64,000 nt of DNA. Origin: G965247265 sp965247265 (GTDB taxonomy: Bacteria; Pseudomonadota; Gammaproteobacteria; UBA4575). How positions within the stretch are numbered: the first letter of the stretch is position 1; each line of letters begins with the position of its first letter. The stretch is taken from assembly GCA_965247265.1 (NCBI GenBank), contig OZ252002.1, positions 1-64,000 on the forward strand. Direction: 5' to 3'. Below the pieces are notes generated by a model. That model was not told where the DNA came from. It was given only the letters and a program-made list of their open reading frames with translations, and did no database searches. A program made the translations under genes and the position numbers. Below, in pieces: positions 27,853 to 36,892 of this stretch.

Positions 27853-29535
27853 ATGACGAAGCGAAATCATAAACGAAAATATTCATCATTAGTTGTAGAT
27901 GGTGTAGAGCGTGCACCAAGTCGTGCCATGCTTCGTGCAGTCGGATTTAAAGATGCGGATTTTAATAAACCACAAATTGGTATTGCTTCGACATGGAGCA
28001 TGGTTACACCTTGTAACATGCACATCAATGAACTTGCGGAGCAAACGGCAAAGGGCGCTAATCAAGCCGGTGGTAAAGCTGTAATTTTTAATACCATAAC
28101 GATTTCAGATGGAATCTCTATGGGTACAGAGGGCATGAAGTACTCGCTTGTGTCGCGCGAGGTTATTGCTGATTCAATTGAAACTGTGGTTGGATGTGAA
28201 GGTTTTGATGGGATTGTTGCAATTGGTGGCTGTGATAAAAATATGCCGGGATGCTTAATTGCTATGGCTAGACTAAATCGTCCAGCAGTGTTCGTTTACG
28301 GAGGAACAATTATGCCCGGAAATTATAAAAATAAAAATGTCGATGTAATTTCTGTATTTGAAGCGGTTGGACAACATGCCAAACATCAACTCTCGGGGCA
28401 AGAATTAAAACAAGTCGAATCTTGTGCCATTCCTGGTCCTGGATCTTGCGGAGGTATGTACACAGCAAACACTATGGCCTCAGCCATTGAAGCATTAGGA
28501 ATGAGCTTGCCTAACAGCTCAGCACAAAATGCAATTTCAAACGATAAGCAATCAGATTGTTTAGCGGCTGGGAAAGCCGTTCTAAATTTAATAGCGAATA
28601 ATATAACGCCTAAAAACATCATGACAAAAAAGGCATTTCAAAATGCAATTGCTGTCGTTACTGCTTTAGGGGGCTCAACCAATGCAGTTTTACACTTGCT
28701 TGCCATGGCTCATGCAGTAGGCGTCAATTTAAAATTGAATGACTTCACACGTATTGGTAAAAAAGTCCCCGTACTTGCAGATTTGCGGCCCAGCGGAAAA
28801 TACATGATGTCTGAATTAATTGAGATTGGTGGGATACAGCCTTTAATGCGAATGCTGCTTGATAAAAATTTATTACATGGAGATTGCTTAACAGTAACGG
28901 GTGAACCGTTGCGTAAAAATCTTCGAGGCGTCAAACCCTATCCAACAACACAAAAAATTATACGAGATTTTAAAAATCCTATTAAAAAAGATGGACACTT
29001 AGTGGTGCTTTACGGAAACCTAGCACCTGAAGGGGCAGTTGCAAAAATCTCAGGTAAAGAGGGTTTGCACTTTTCAGGAAAAGCACGGGTATTCGCATCA
29101 GAAGAAAAAGCGTTGCAAAAAATTCTGGATGGTGGCGTGAGAAAAGGTGATGTCATAGTCATTCGTTATGAAGGACCCAAAGGTGGACCTGGTATGCGCG
29201 AAATGTTATCGCCAACATCCGCAATTATGGGAAAAGGCCTCGGTAAAGACGTCGCACTAATAACTGATGGCCGCTTTTCTGGAGGTAGCCATGGTTTTGT
29301 CGTGGGACATATTACTCCAGAAGCTGCAGTAGGCGGCCCTCTTGCTTTGATTAAAAACGGTGATCAAATAACCATTGATGCACTAAAACAGGAAATTAAT
29401 GTGGCACTCTCTAAACGAGAATTATCGCGACGAAAAAAACTTTGGAGCCCCCCTAAACCACGTTATAAACATGGTGTTTTGGCAAAATATGCGCGCCAAG
29501 TGTGCTCTGCATCATATGGTGCGGTAACAGATTAA
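27853..29535 (+). CDS. ilvD: Dihydroxy-acid dehydratase
   Basis: IlvD dehydrates dihydroxy acids to the 2-keto acids of valine and isoleucine, using an Fe-S cluster. The 560-residue protein shows cysteine ligands in VTPCNMH, GGCDKNMPGCL and PGSCGGMYTANTMA, plus TDGRFSGGSHGFVVGH near the C-terminus. Length is typical of the shorter IlvD branch. A weak promoter region lies upstream; the gene appears to be a single unit before the C1 block begins at 29634. Confidence 0.96.
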   Translation: MTKRNHKRKYSSLVVDGVERAPSRAMLRAVGFKDADFNKPQIGIASTWSMVTPCNMHINELAEQTAKGANQAGGKAVIFNTITISDGISMGTEGMKYSLVSREVIADSIETVVGCEGFDGIVAIGGCDKNMPGCLIAMARLNRPAVFVYGGTIMPGNYKNKNVDVISVFEAVGQHAKHQLSGQELKQVESCAIPGPGSCGGMYTANTMASAIEALGMSLPNSSAQNAISNDKQSDCLAAGKAVLNLIANNITPKNIMTKKAFQNAIAVVTALGGSTNAVLHLLAMAHAVGVNLKLNDFTRIGKKVPVLADLRPSGKYMMSELIEIGGIQPLMRMLLDKNLLHGDCLTVTGEPLRKNLRGVKPYPTTQKIIRDFKNPIKKDGHLVVLYGNLAPEGAVAKISGKEGLHFSGKARVFASEEKALQKILDGGVRKGDVIVIRYEGPKGGPGMREMLSPTSAIMGKGLGKDVALITDGRFSGGSHGFVVGHITPEAAVGGPLALIKNGDQITIDALKQEINVALSKRELSRRKKLWSPPKPRYKHGVLAKYARQVCSASYGAVTD

Positions 29536-29633
29536 AAACCTAAATTGTCAGACATATTAAAAATAGTTTAGGATTGGCCGCTTGATTTTATTTTCAGGAA
29601 CTACGAAACCCATATATCAGTAAGGAGTTGTCG

Positions 29634-30272
29634 ATGGCGACATTACTATCCCCCGAAGAACTAGAAGCCGTGATGGAACGCAAAAATAAAATGCGACGTG
29701 AAGCATATGACCGTCGTAACGCGCAAGAAAATAAAGATGAAATTAGCGCGAGCGCTTGCGAAAAATTTATGGCATTGCCTGATTATCAGAATGCAAACGT
29801 AGCAATGTGGTATATCGATTGCAAATCGGAAACACGCACCAAACCACAATTACTAGAAGAAGTCGCCAAAGGCGAAAAGAAAATTATTGTCCCCTACTGT
29901 ACCGAAGACGAAAATGGGGATAACAGACTAGGTCTTTGGTGGATGGAAAGCCTAGAAGAAATGGTAGCAGGAAAATGGAATATCCTCGAACCACCTAAGG
30001 AGATGTGGGGCAATCCTGAAAAGGAAGTTGAGCCAGAAGAATTAGATTTAATAATGGTACCTGGCGTTGGTTTTGATAAAAAAGGGGGTCGCATGGGTAA
30101 TGGTCAAGGCTATTATGATCGACTGCTTGAAAAAGCACGCCCTGACTGTTCGCTTATAGCGCTTTGTTATGAGTCACAATTGTTCGATGATATTTTAGTT
30201 GCACCTCATGATGTATATATGGATAAAGTAGTCACGGAAGATGCTGTGTACGATGGTGTAGGTCGAGGTTAA
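29634..30272 (+). CDS. 5-formyltetrahydrofolate cyclo-ligase
   Basis: This 212-residue cytosolic enzyme uses ATP to convert 5-formyl-H4folate to 5,10-methenyl-H4folate. The signature region MVPGVGFDKKGGRMGNGQGYYDRLL near residues 142-165 (given here as a known family motif) is intact, as is the N-terminal KNKMRREAYDRRNAQ. A strong AAGGAG 8 bp upstream supports the ATG at 29634. It is followed by ftr after 8 bp and so is likely co-transcribed with it. 5-formyl-H4folate is a known side product and inhibitor of serine hydroxymethyltransferase, the entry enzyme of the serine cycle, so a copy in this operon makes metabolic sense (inference). Confidence 0.9.
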   Translation: MATLLSPEELEAVMERKNKMRREAYDRRNAQENKDEISASACEKFMALPDYQNANVAMWYIDCKSETRTKPQLLEEVAKGEKKIIVPYCTEDENGDNRLGLWWMESLEEMVAGKWNILEPPKEMWGNPEKEVEPEELDLIMVPGVGFDKKGGRMGNGQGYYDRLLEKARPDCSLIALCYESQLFDDILVAPHDVYMDKVVTEDAVYDGVGRG

Positions 30273-30280
30273 TAATAATC

Positions 30281-31210
30281 ATGGCAGCTAAAATTGATGA
30301 CACGTATGCTGAAGCATTTAAAAGTCTTTACGCTGAATTTTTAATTACTGCACGTGATAGAAAGTGGCTTGATCATGCAGTGAATGCCGCAACTGGCAAT
30401 GCATCCAGTTCTATATTATGCGACTGTGAAGCTGGAATGGATCGATATGTAGGTCCCGGTGGAGATGAAAGTTTTCAACCTCCAGATGGACGTCCAGGGG
30501 CAATAGTACAACTGCATGTTCCTCGCTTTCGCAAGGATAGAGTGAAAGCACTTGAACGTTCTGCGCTTGTACGTATTAGCCAAAATATCATGACCTGCCC
30601 AACAGCATCTTGCTTCAATTTGATAGATTCACAAGAGCACTATCACATGGGCCGAAAAGTTGCCTATTTTGGTAATGGCTACCAAAAACGTATTGAGCGT
30701 TTTGGTCGAAAAATGTGGTGGATTCCAATACTTGGTGGTGAATTTATATTAGATCGTCGCCTTGGATATGCCGATGGACTCATGGGTGGAAACCTGTGGT
30801 TCTTTGGAGACAGTGTTGACTCTGCATTATTGGCTGCAGAAAAAGGCATTGCAGCAATTCTTCCATTACCAGGTGTTATTACCACTTTCCCAGGTGGAAT
30901 TGCAGGCAGTGGTTCTAAAGCAGGTAGTAATTACGACTTCACCATTGCAAGCACATATGAAAAATTTTGCCCTTTGCTGCAAGACGATCCTAGTGTGGAA
31001 ACCGGATTGCCTGAAGGCGTGAACTGCGTAATGGAAATAATCATGAATGGCCAGGGTATGCAACCCATCATTGATGCAACACAAGCTGCAATTAAAGCCT
31101 CCGTGGATACACCTGGATTAATTATGATTTCAGCTGGCAATTACGGTGGTCGGTTAGGCAAGAGCTTTATTTTCCTTGATCCCAGCAAACAGCCTGATCC
31201 AGCAAGTTAG
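30281..31210 (+). CDS. ftr: Formylmethanofuran:tetrahydromethanopterin N-formyltransferase
   Basis: Ftr (FhcD in methylotroph nomenclature) moves a formyl group between tetrahydromethanopterin and methanofuran, part of the archaeal-like formaldehyde oxidation pathway shared by methylotrophic bacteria. The 309-residue protein aligns by eye with archaeal Ftr at many points: IDDTYAEAFKSLYAEFLITA, EAGMDRYV, MTCPTASCF, YFGNGYQ, FPGGIAGSGSKAGS, YDFTIAS and the C-terminal ISAGNYGGRLGKS. No other subunit of the formyltransferase/hydrolase complex (FhcA, B, C) is in the window. It sits between a folate cyclo-ligase and folD, linking the H4MPT and folate branches. Confidence 0.92.
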   Translation: MAAKIDDTYAEAFKSLYAEFLITARDRKWLDHAVNAATGNASSSILCDCEAGMDRYVGPGGDESFQPPDGRPGAIVQLHVPRFRKDRVKALERSALVRISQNIMTCPTASCFNLIDSQEHYHMGRKVAYFGNGYQKRIERFGRKMWWIPILGGEFILDRRLGYADGLMGGNLWFFGDSVDSALLAAEKGIAAILPLPGVITTFPGGIAGSGSKAGSNYDFTIASTYEKFCPLLQDDPSVETGLPEGVNCVMEIIMNGQGMQPIIDATQAAIKASVDTPGLIMISAGNYGGRLGKSFIFLDPSKQPDPAS

Positions 31211-31230
31211 TTTTAAATCAAGCTCATTCT

Positions 31231-31264
31231 AATTGCATTACTACAATATTGTAGTAATGCAATT
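31231..31264. repeat. 34-bp perfect palindrome between ftr and folD
   Basis: The half-site aattgcattactacaat (31231-31247) is followed directly by its exact reverse complement (31248-31264), with no spacer and no mismatch. It lies 20 bp after the ftr stop and 49 bp before the folD start. As RNA it would form a long hairpin without a following T tract; as DNA it is a symmetric operator-like site. Which applies is not clear. Confidence 0.85.
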
Positions 31265-31313
31265 TACGAATATATTTGTATCAACTAATTTATTTGTTGC
31301 GCATAATTCGCAC

Positions 31314-32195
31314 ATGACAAAAGTGTTTGAGAAAACCGCTGACGGCGCCATTTTGATAGATGGTAATACCATTGCAAACAAAATCGAAAATGATATTGCA
31401 GCATCATTATCTAATTACCCAGCATCATTAGTAACACTTGCAACTGTACTCATTGGCGATGATCCGGCTAGCAAACTTTATGTTGGCATGAAACAACGAC
31501 GTGCTACCAAGGTAGGAATTCAATCCAAACATGTTCAATTAGCAAAAGATATTTCTATGTCGCAAGCATGTTCAGAAATCAAAAAGCTTGTTGAAGATCC
31601 AAAAATTCATGCAATTCTTATTCAACTTCCACTTCCAACCCAGCTCGATACACACCAGATCATTGATTTACTCCCACCAGAAAAAGATGTTGATGGCTTA
31701 ACAGAAAATAATTTGGGTAAATTAATACGCGGTGAACCTGGATTACTGCCATGCACACCGCAAGGTGTGATGCGCCTGATTGAGTATTATCAAATTCCTA
31801 CAGTAGGTAAGCGAGCGGTTATAATTGGCCGTTCGACATTAGTAGGTCTTCCACAAATATTGCTACTCTCTAGAAAAGGGACCGATGCTACAGTTACGCT
31901 AGCACATTCACGTAGTGGCAATCTTATTGAACTTACACAATCTGCCGACATTGTAATTTCTGCTGCAGGTATCGCTAAACTCGTAACGAAAGAACACATA
32001 CATCCAGGGGCTACTGTTATCGATGTGGGTGTAAGCAGAACTAATCAGGGGATTCAAGGTGATGTTGATTTTGATGAAGTTCAAGCAGTAGCGGGTGCAA
32101 TTACACCAATGCCAGGGGGCACGGGGCCTATGACTGTCGCATGTTTACTGGAAAACACTTTACAAGCTGCCCGAATTCAAAATATTGTCCCTTAA
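31314..32195 (+). CDS. folD: Bifunctional methylene-H4folate dehydrogenase / methenyl-H4folate cyclohydrolase
   Basis: FolD interconverts 5,10-methylene-, methenyl- and 10-formyl-H4folate with NADP(H). The 293-residue protein has DDPASKLYVGMKQ, giving the YxxxK catalytic pair, ILIQLPLPTQ, PPEKDVDG, and the nucleotide-binding AVIIGRSTLVGLP. It ends ITPMPGGTGPMTVACL, the family C-terminal signature. The ATG at 31314 matches the family N-terminus; a longer frame from 31233 would start inside the palindrome and is rejected. A second methylene-H4F dehydrogenase of the MtdA type is encoded at 40787. An 8-bp inverted repeat (caaattta/taaatttg, 32213-32232) follows the gene. Confidence 0.95.
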   Translation: MTKVFEKTADGAILIDGNTIANKIENDIAASLSNYPASLVTLATVLIGDDPASKLYVGMKQRRATKVGIQSKHVQLAKDISMSQACSEIKKLVEDPKIHAILIQLPLPTQLDTHQIIDLLPPEKDVDGLTENNLGKLIRGEPGLLPCTPQGVMRLIEYYQIPTVGKRAVIIGRSTLVGLPQILLLSRKGTDATVTLAHSRSGNLIELTQSADIVISAAGIAKLVTKEHIHPGATVIDVGVSRTNQGIQGDVDFDEVQAVAGAITPMPGGTGPMTVACLLENTLQAARIQNIVP

Positions 32196-32392
32196 CGTCT
32201 AAAATATACTTTCAAATTTAGAAGTAAATTTGCATTAAATAGCTTGAGCATCCCCTATTTCTTATGGCAAGATGCGGGGCTTTTCGTGCCACAATAACTG
32301 TTAATTGATACGGCGGATACATAACGACGAAAACAAGCCGTGAAGTTGCAAGAGGCCATTCCGTTTAACTTATTGTCATAAAGGTTCTCATT

Positions 32393-33667
32393 ATGCCTGG
32401 AGAAAAACTCTCATTCCCTGGAAGAAATTATTTATTTGCGCCTGGTCCTACACATATTCCACAGGCGGTGCAAAATGCCATGATCGTTCCACAGGAAGAT
32501 CATCGTGCACCTGATTTTCCTCAATTAGTAAAACCATTACTAAGAGATGTAAAGAAAATTTTCAAAACAACAAAGGGTACATGCTTTTTATTCCCTGCTA
32601 CGGGTACTGCAGGATGGGAAGTCGCACTGGCTAATACAATGTCGCCAGGCGATAAAATTTTAACGGCGCGCTTTGGTCAATTTAGTCACTTATGGTACGA
32701 CTTGTCTTGTCGTATTGATTTAGATGTTCAACTCGTAGAAACAACATGGGGTGAAGGCGTACCAGTTGATAAATTTAAAAAAATACTCGCAGCGGATAAG
32801 GCTCATCAAATTAAAGCTGTTGTCGTTTGTCATAACGAAACAGCAACAGGTGTTACCAGTGATATTGGTGCACTTGGAAAAATGATGAAGCAAATTAAAC
32901 ACCCTGCATTGTTCATGGTCGATGGCGTTAGCTCAATCGCAAGTATTGATTTTCGTATGGATCAATGGGGTGTTGACGTAGCAGTAAGCGGTTCACAAAA
33001 AGGCTTCATGCTTCCAGCAGGCATGGCCATTTTGGCATTCAGTCCACGTGCACTCGCTGCACGTAAAAAAGCAAAATGTGCAAAATGCTTTTTAGACATT
33101 CAAGATCACATGAATACAAACAAGGATGGGTTTTTTCCTTATACACCATCTGCACCTATGTTACGTGGCTTACGTGCAGCGCTTGATTTATTATTTGACG
33201 AAGGCTTGGAAAACACATTCAAACGACACCACCGCCTAGCGGAAGGTGTGCGTAAAGCAGTTAAAGCTTGGGGATTAAAGCCATGTGCTAAAGCACCAAA
33301 ATGGTATTCAGATACAGTAACAGCAATTCAAGTTCCGTCAAGCGTGAATGCTGCGGAAGTCATTCACATTGCTTACCACCGCTACAATATTTCACTCGGC
33401 GCAGGTTTATCAAAAGTTGCAGGCAAGGTATTTCGCATTGGCCACTTGGGTGACAACAATGAAGCACGCATGATGGCAGCTTTGGGAACAGTTGAAATGG
33501 CAATGCGCGATGCAGGAATGAATGTCAAACCAGGTAGTGGTGTAGCAGCTGCAGGTGAGTACTATCGAAAAACTGCAAAGAAAATTAAACCCTTTGGTGC
33601 GGCTAAAACACCTCGCGAAGCACGCGCTGCAGTAAAAAAGAAAACAACAAAAAGATCTAAAAGGTAA
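32393..33667 (+). CDS. sgaA: Serine-glyoxylate aminotransferase
   Basis: SgaA converts serine and glyoxylate to hydroxypyruvate and glycine, the step that regenerates the glycine acceptor of the serine cycle. The 424-residue PLP enzyme resembles methylotroph SgaA: GRNYLFAPGPTHIPQAV, QEDHRAPDFP, FLFPATGTAGWE, RFGQFSHLWYD, HNETATGVTS, VDGVSSI, and the PLP lysine in SGSQKGFMLPAG. The protein ends with a lysine/arginine-rich tail (AAVKKKTTKRSKR) after the conserved domain. It opens the serine-cycle run, with mcl starting 6 bp after its stop. Confidence 0.95.
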   Translation: MPGEKLSFPGRNYLFAPGPTHIPQAVQNAMIVPQEDHRAPDFPQLVKPLLRDVKKIFKTTKGTCFLFPATGTAGWEVALANTMSPGDKILTARFGQFSHLWYDLSCRIDLDVQLVETTWGEGVPVDKFKKILAADKAHQIKAVVVCHNETATGVTSDIGALGKMMKQIKHPALFMVDGVSSIASIDFRMDQWGVDVAVSGSQKGFMLPAGMAILAFSPRALAARKKAKCAKCFLDIQDHMNTNKDGFFPYTPSAPMLRGLRAALDLLFDEGLENTFKRHHRLAEGVRKAVKAWGLKPCAKAPKWYSDTVTAIQVPSSVNAAEVIHIAYHRYNISLGAGLSKVAGKVFRIGHLGDNNEARMMAALGTVEMAMRDAGMNVKPGSGVAAAGEYYRKTAKKIKPFGAAKTPREARAAVKKKTTKRSKR

Positions 33668-33673
33668 TTAACT

Positions 33674-34615
33674 ATGAGTTTTACTCAATACAAACCTGCA
33701 CAAGCACGTTTACAACGTTGCGAGCTAGCAGTGCCTGGCTCAAATCCTAAAATGATGGAAAAGGCACTTATATGTGATGCCGATTACGTGTTTTTGGATT
33801 TGGAAGATGCCGTGGCACCTGATGATAAATTACAAGCACGTAAAAACATCATCGAAGCACTCAACGACTTGGATTGGAAAGGAAATGGTAAAACTGTTTC
33901 TGTTCGTATCAATGGGCTTGACACTCATTACATGTATCGCGATGTGGTAGATGTTGTTGAGCAAGCGGGAAGTAAACTCGATACCATCCTCATTCCTAAA
34001 GTAGGCGACACGGGGGATGTTTATATGGTCGATGCGATGGTTACTCAAATTGAAGAAGCCATGGGCTTAACAAACAAAATTGGTATTGAGGCGTTAATTG
34101 AAACTGCATTAGGTATGGCAAATGTTGAAGCAATTGCAACATCAAGCCCACGCATGGAAGCCATGCACTTTGGGGTTGCGGATTATGCAGCAAGTAATCG
34201 AGCACGCACGGTCAATATTGGAGGCTTGAATCCAGATTATCCGGGTGATCAATGGCATTCTGCTATTTCGCGCATGACCGTTGCATGTCGGGCATATGGA
34301 TTACGTCCTATTGACGGACCCTTTGGTGATTTTAATGATCCTGAAGGATTCTTGCTGGCAGCAAAACGCGGTGCAGCACTCGGTGTTGAAGGTAAGTGGG
34401 CTATTCATCCTAAGCAAATTGAATTGGCAAATGAGGTATTCACACCACCTGAAGCCGAAGTAACTAAAGCGAATAGAATTCTGGAAGAATTAGATAAGGC
34501 TGCAAAGGAAGGCAAAGGCGCTGCATCCTTTGATGGTAAAATGATAGATGCTGCCTCAGCTCGAATGGCAGAGAATGTCGTTCGCGCCGCTGACGCCATC
34601 GCTGCAAAATCATAA
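33674..34615 (+). CDS. mcl: L-malyl-CoA lyase
   Basis: Malyl-CoA lyase splits L-malyl-CoA to glyoxylate and acetyl-CoA, closing the serine cycle. The 313-residue CitE-like TIM-barrel protein is very similar to the methylotroph enzyme as I recall it: RCELAVPGSNPKMMEKA, YVFLDLEDAVAPDDK with acidic metal ligands, SVRINGLDTHYMYRDVV, LIETALGMANVEAIATSS and HFGVADYAASNRAR, then RPIDGPFGDFNDPEG and WAIHPKQI. Context (sgaA, mtkAB, hprA, ppc) rules out a citrate lyase subunit. It begins 6 bp after sgaA; a 183-bp gap with a hairpin separates it from mtkA. Confidence 0.95.
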   Translation: MSFTQYKPAQARLQRCELAVPGSNPKMMEKALICDADYVFLDLEDAVAPDDKLQARKNIIEALNDLDWKGNGKTVSVRINGLDTHYMYRDVVDVVEQAGSKLDTILIPKVGDTGDVYMVDAMVTQIEEAMGLTNKIGIEALIETALGMANVEAIATSSPRMEAMHFGVADYAASNRARTVNIGGLNPDYPGDQWHSAISRMTVACRAYGLRPIDGPFGDFNDPEGFLLAAKRGAALGVEGKWAIHPKQIELANEVFTPPEAEVTKANRILEELDKAAKEGKGAASFDGKMIDAASARMAENVVRAADAIAAKS

Positions 34616-34632
34616 ATTTTGTACATTTATTA

Positions 34633-34653
34633 GGCGCCTGCTGTGCCGGCGCC
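34633..34653. other. GC-rich hairpin between mcl and mtkA
   Basis: Two copies of ggcgcc (34633-34638 and 34648-34653), each self-complementary, can pair across a 9-nt loop. A second small stem gctcaa/ttgagc lies at 34663-34677. Neither is followed by a strong T tract, so partial termination or mRNA processing between mcl and mtkA is possible but not shown. Confidence 0.45.
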
Positions 34654-34798
34654 GACTTTATCGCTCAATTTTTGAGCAATTATCTACCAAGAGAGTTTGT
34701 CGAAGTGCAACAGAATAGGCTATAAACGCCATTGAGTTCGCCACTTGCGTAAGCGGTCAACATGATAAGAATAAATTTTTTCTCGGGAGGGAAATCAA

Positions 34799-35971
34799 GT
34801 GGATATCCATGAGTATCAAGCAAAAGAGCTATTGTCTGAATTTGGTGTAGGCATTGCACCAGGCGGACTGGCATATAGCCCCGAACAAGCCATTTACCGT
34901 GCCAAAGAGATTGGCGGTAATAAGTGGGTCATAAAAGCACAAATTCACTCAGGCGCGCGTGGCAAAGCGGGGGGAATTAAAGTTTGTTCTAATGATGAAG
35001 AAATTTGGAATGCTGCGGATGAGTTATTTGGCAAGCGGCTGGTTACGCAGCAAACTGGTCCTGTGGGGAAAGTTGTATATCGCCTTTACATTGAACAAGC
35101 AACCGATATTGAGCGCGAGATCTATCTTGCATTGGTATTGGATCGAAATAAACAGCGTGTCGTATTTGTAACGTCCGCTGAAGGCGGCATGGATATTGAA
35201 GAGTTAGCGGCTACTAAACCGGAATCTATAACGCGATTAGAAGTCGAGCCGGCAGTGGGATTGCGTGACTTTCAAGCACGTGAACTCGCATTTGCACTTA
35301 AGATTCAGCCTGAGTTAATCAGTCAAGCCGTGCACACCATTAGTGGTGCATATCGCGCATTTCGCGACCTTGACGCAACAATGGTAGAAATTAACCCTTT
35401 AGTTGTCACAAAAGACAATCGAATTTTGGCGCTGGATGCCAAAATGGGTTTTGATGACAACGCCCTTTTTCGCCGTCCACATATTGCAGAACTTCGAGAT
35501 AAATCACAGGAAGATCCACGCGAAACATCAGCTTCAGATAGCGGGTTAAGCTATGTCGGTCTTGATGGCGATATCGGCTGCATGATAAATGGAGCGGGTT
35601 TAGCCATGGCTACCATGGACATGATCAAGCATAAAGGTGGGAATCCTGCTAACTTTTTAGACATTGGAGGTGGTGCATCACCTGATCGTGTTACTAAGGC
35701 ATTTAAATTAGTACTCGATGACGAAAGTGTAAAAGCCATGCTGGTAAATATTTTTGCAGGCATCAATCGCTGTGACTGGATCGCAGAAGGTGTCGTTCAA
35801 GCGTTTGATAAATTAGATGTAAAAGTTCCTGTTGTAGTGCGTCTGTCTGGAACTAATGTTGAAAAAGGTATGCAAATGCTTAAAGACAGTGGTCACCCAA
35901 TTATCACTGCAAATACATTAGCGGAAGCCGCAGAGAAAGCTGTCGCTGCACGTGATAGCTCAGCCGCTTAA
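34799..35971 (+). CDS. mtkA: Malate-CoA ligase, beta subunit (malate thiokinase)
   Basis: MtkA and MtkB use ATP and CoA to activate malate to malyl-CoA in the serine cycle. The 390-residue protein has an ATP-grasp domain (VIKAQIHSGARGKAGGIKV, DATMVEINPLVV with the metal-binding site) and the CoA-ligase domain with CMINGAGLAMATMDMI, NFLDIGGGA and NIFAGINRCDWIAEG. By sequence alone it could be succinyl-CoA synthetase SucC; the neighbours sgaA, mcl, hprA and ppc and the typical MtkA N-terminus (DIHEYQAKELL) decide for malate. GTG at 34799 follows a GGGAGG site. mtkB starts 18 bp downstream. Confidence 0.93.
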   Translation: MDIHEYQAKELLSEFGVGIAPGGLAYSPEQAIYRAKEIGGNKWVIKAQIHSGARGKAGGIKVCSNDEEIWNAADELFGKRLVTQQTGPVGKVVYRLYIEQATDIEREIYLALVLDRNKQRVVFVTSAEGGMDIEELAATKPESITRLEVEPAVGLRDFQARELAFALKIQPELISQAVHTISGAYRAFRDLDATMVEINPLVVTKDNRILALDAKMGFDDNALFRRPHIAELRDKSQEDPRETSASDSGLSYVGLDGDIGCMINGAGLAMATMDMIKHKGGNPANFLDIGGGASPDRVTKAFKLVLDDESVKAMLVNIFAGINRCDWIAEGVVQAFDKLDVKVPVVVRLSGTNVEKGMQMLKDSGHPIITANTLAEAAEKAVAARDSSAA

Positions 35972-35989
35972 AGGATAGGAGAAGCACAC

Positions 35990-36880
35990 ATGACAATAAT
36001 GATTGATGAAAACACGAAAGTATTAGTCCAGGGTTTCACTGGAAAAATTGGCACATTTCACGCTGATGAAATGCTTGAATACGGCACAAAAGTAGTGGGC
36101 GGTGTAACACCAGGTAAAGGCGGGCAAACGCATCTAGATCTACCTGTATTTAATACAATGAAGGATGCAGTTTCTGAAACCGGTGCTACCGCGAGCATTG
36201 TATTTGTCCCCGCTTCATTTGCTGCAGATTCCATTATGGAAGCAGCCGATGCAGGAATTAAAACCTGTGTTGCAATAACCGATGGCATCCCAGCGCAAGA
36301 CATGATGCGTGTTAAACGTTATATGTTTCGATATAAGAGAGCAGACCGCATGCGTTTAACAGGCCCTAATTGTGCAGGATCTATAAGCCCAGGGAAATGT
36401 TTACTCGGCATTATGCCAGGGCATATTTATATGGAAGGTAATGTAGGTGTCGTTGCGCGTTCAGGAACGTTGGGTTATGAGGGAGCCTCGCAGATGAAAG
36501 CCGCGGGTATTGGTATTAGCACCAGCATAGGAATTGGGGGCGACCCAATAAATGGATGTTCACACCGAGACGTACTTGAACTATTTGAAGCTGATCCAGA
36601 TACCAAAGCAGTGATGATGATTGGGGAAATTGGTGGCCCACAAGAGGCAGAGGCCGCAGAATATTTTAAAAATCATATGACCAAGCCCTTGGTGGCATAC
36701 ATCGCGGGCCTCACAGCACCCAAAGGCCGTCGTATGGGCCATGCTGGTGCCATCGTTTCAGGCAAAGGTGAAAGTGCTGCAGAGAAAGTCGAAATGTTAC
36801 AAGAAGCAGGTGTAACCGTTGCACCAAATCCATCTGAGTTAGGCTCGACGATGGAAACAGTCATGAAAAATGTAGCTTAG
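35990..36880 (+). CDS. mtkB: Malate-CoA ligase, alpha subunit (malate thiokinase)
   Basis: The 296-residue partner of MtkA carries the CoA-binding Rossmann domain (VLVQGFTGKIGTFHADEML) and the phosphohistidine site in GRRMGHAGAIVSGKGES near residue 250. GTLGYEGASQM and IGEIGGPQEAEAAEYF are further family blocks. Like MtkA it resembles the succinyl-CoA synthetase alpha subunit and is assigned by context. AGGA precedes the ATG and hprA follows after 12 bp. Confidence 0.93.
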   Translation: MTIMIDENTKVLVQGFTGKIGTFHADEMLEYGTKVVGGVTPGKGGQTHLDLPVFNTMKDAVSETGATASIVFVPASFAADSIMEAADAGIKTCVAITDGIPAQDMMRVKRYMFRYKRADRMRLTGPNCAGSISPGKCLLGIMPGHIYMEGNVGVVARSGTLGYEGASQMKAAGIGISTSIGIGGDPINGCSHRDVLELFEADPDTKAVMMIGEIGGPQEAEAAEYFKNHMTKPLVAYIAGLTAPKGRRMGHAGAIVSGKGESAAEKVEMLQEAGVTVAPNPSELGSTMETVMKNVA

Positions 36881-36892
36881 GAGAAACTAATA

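Noticed and set aside
31233..31313. Longer N-terminus for FolD
   Set aside because: It would be encoded by the perfect palindrome and adds residues not found in the family.
33674..34615. Citrate lyase beta subunit CitE
   Set aside because: No citDF or citXG genes are near, and the sequence follows malyl-CoA lyase throughout.
34799..36880. Succinyl-CoA synthetase sucCD
   Set aside because: The sequences are close, but the genes are flanked by sgaA, mcl and hprA with short gaps, which identifies malate-CoA ligase.
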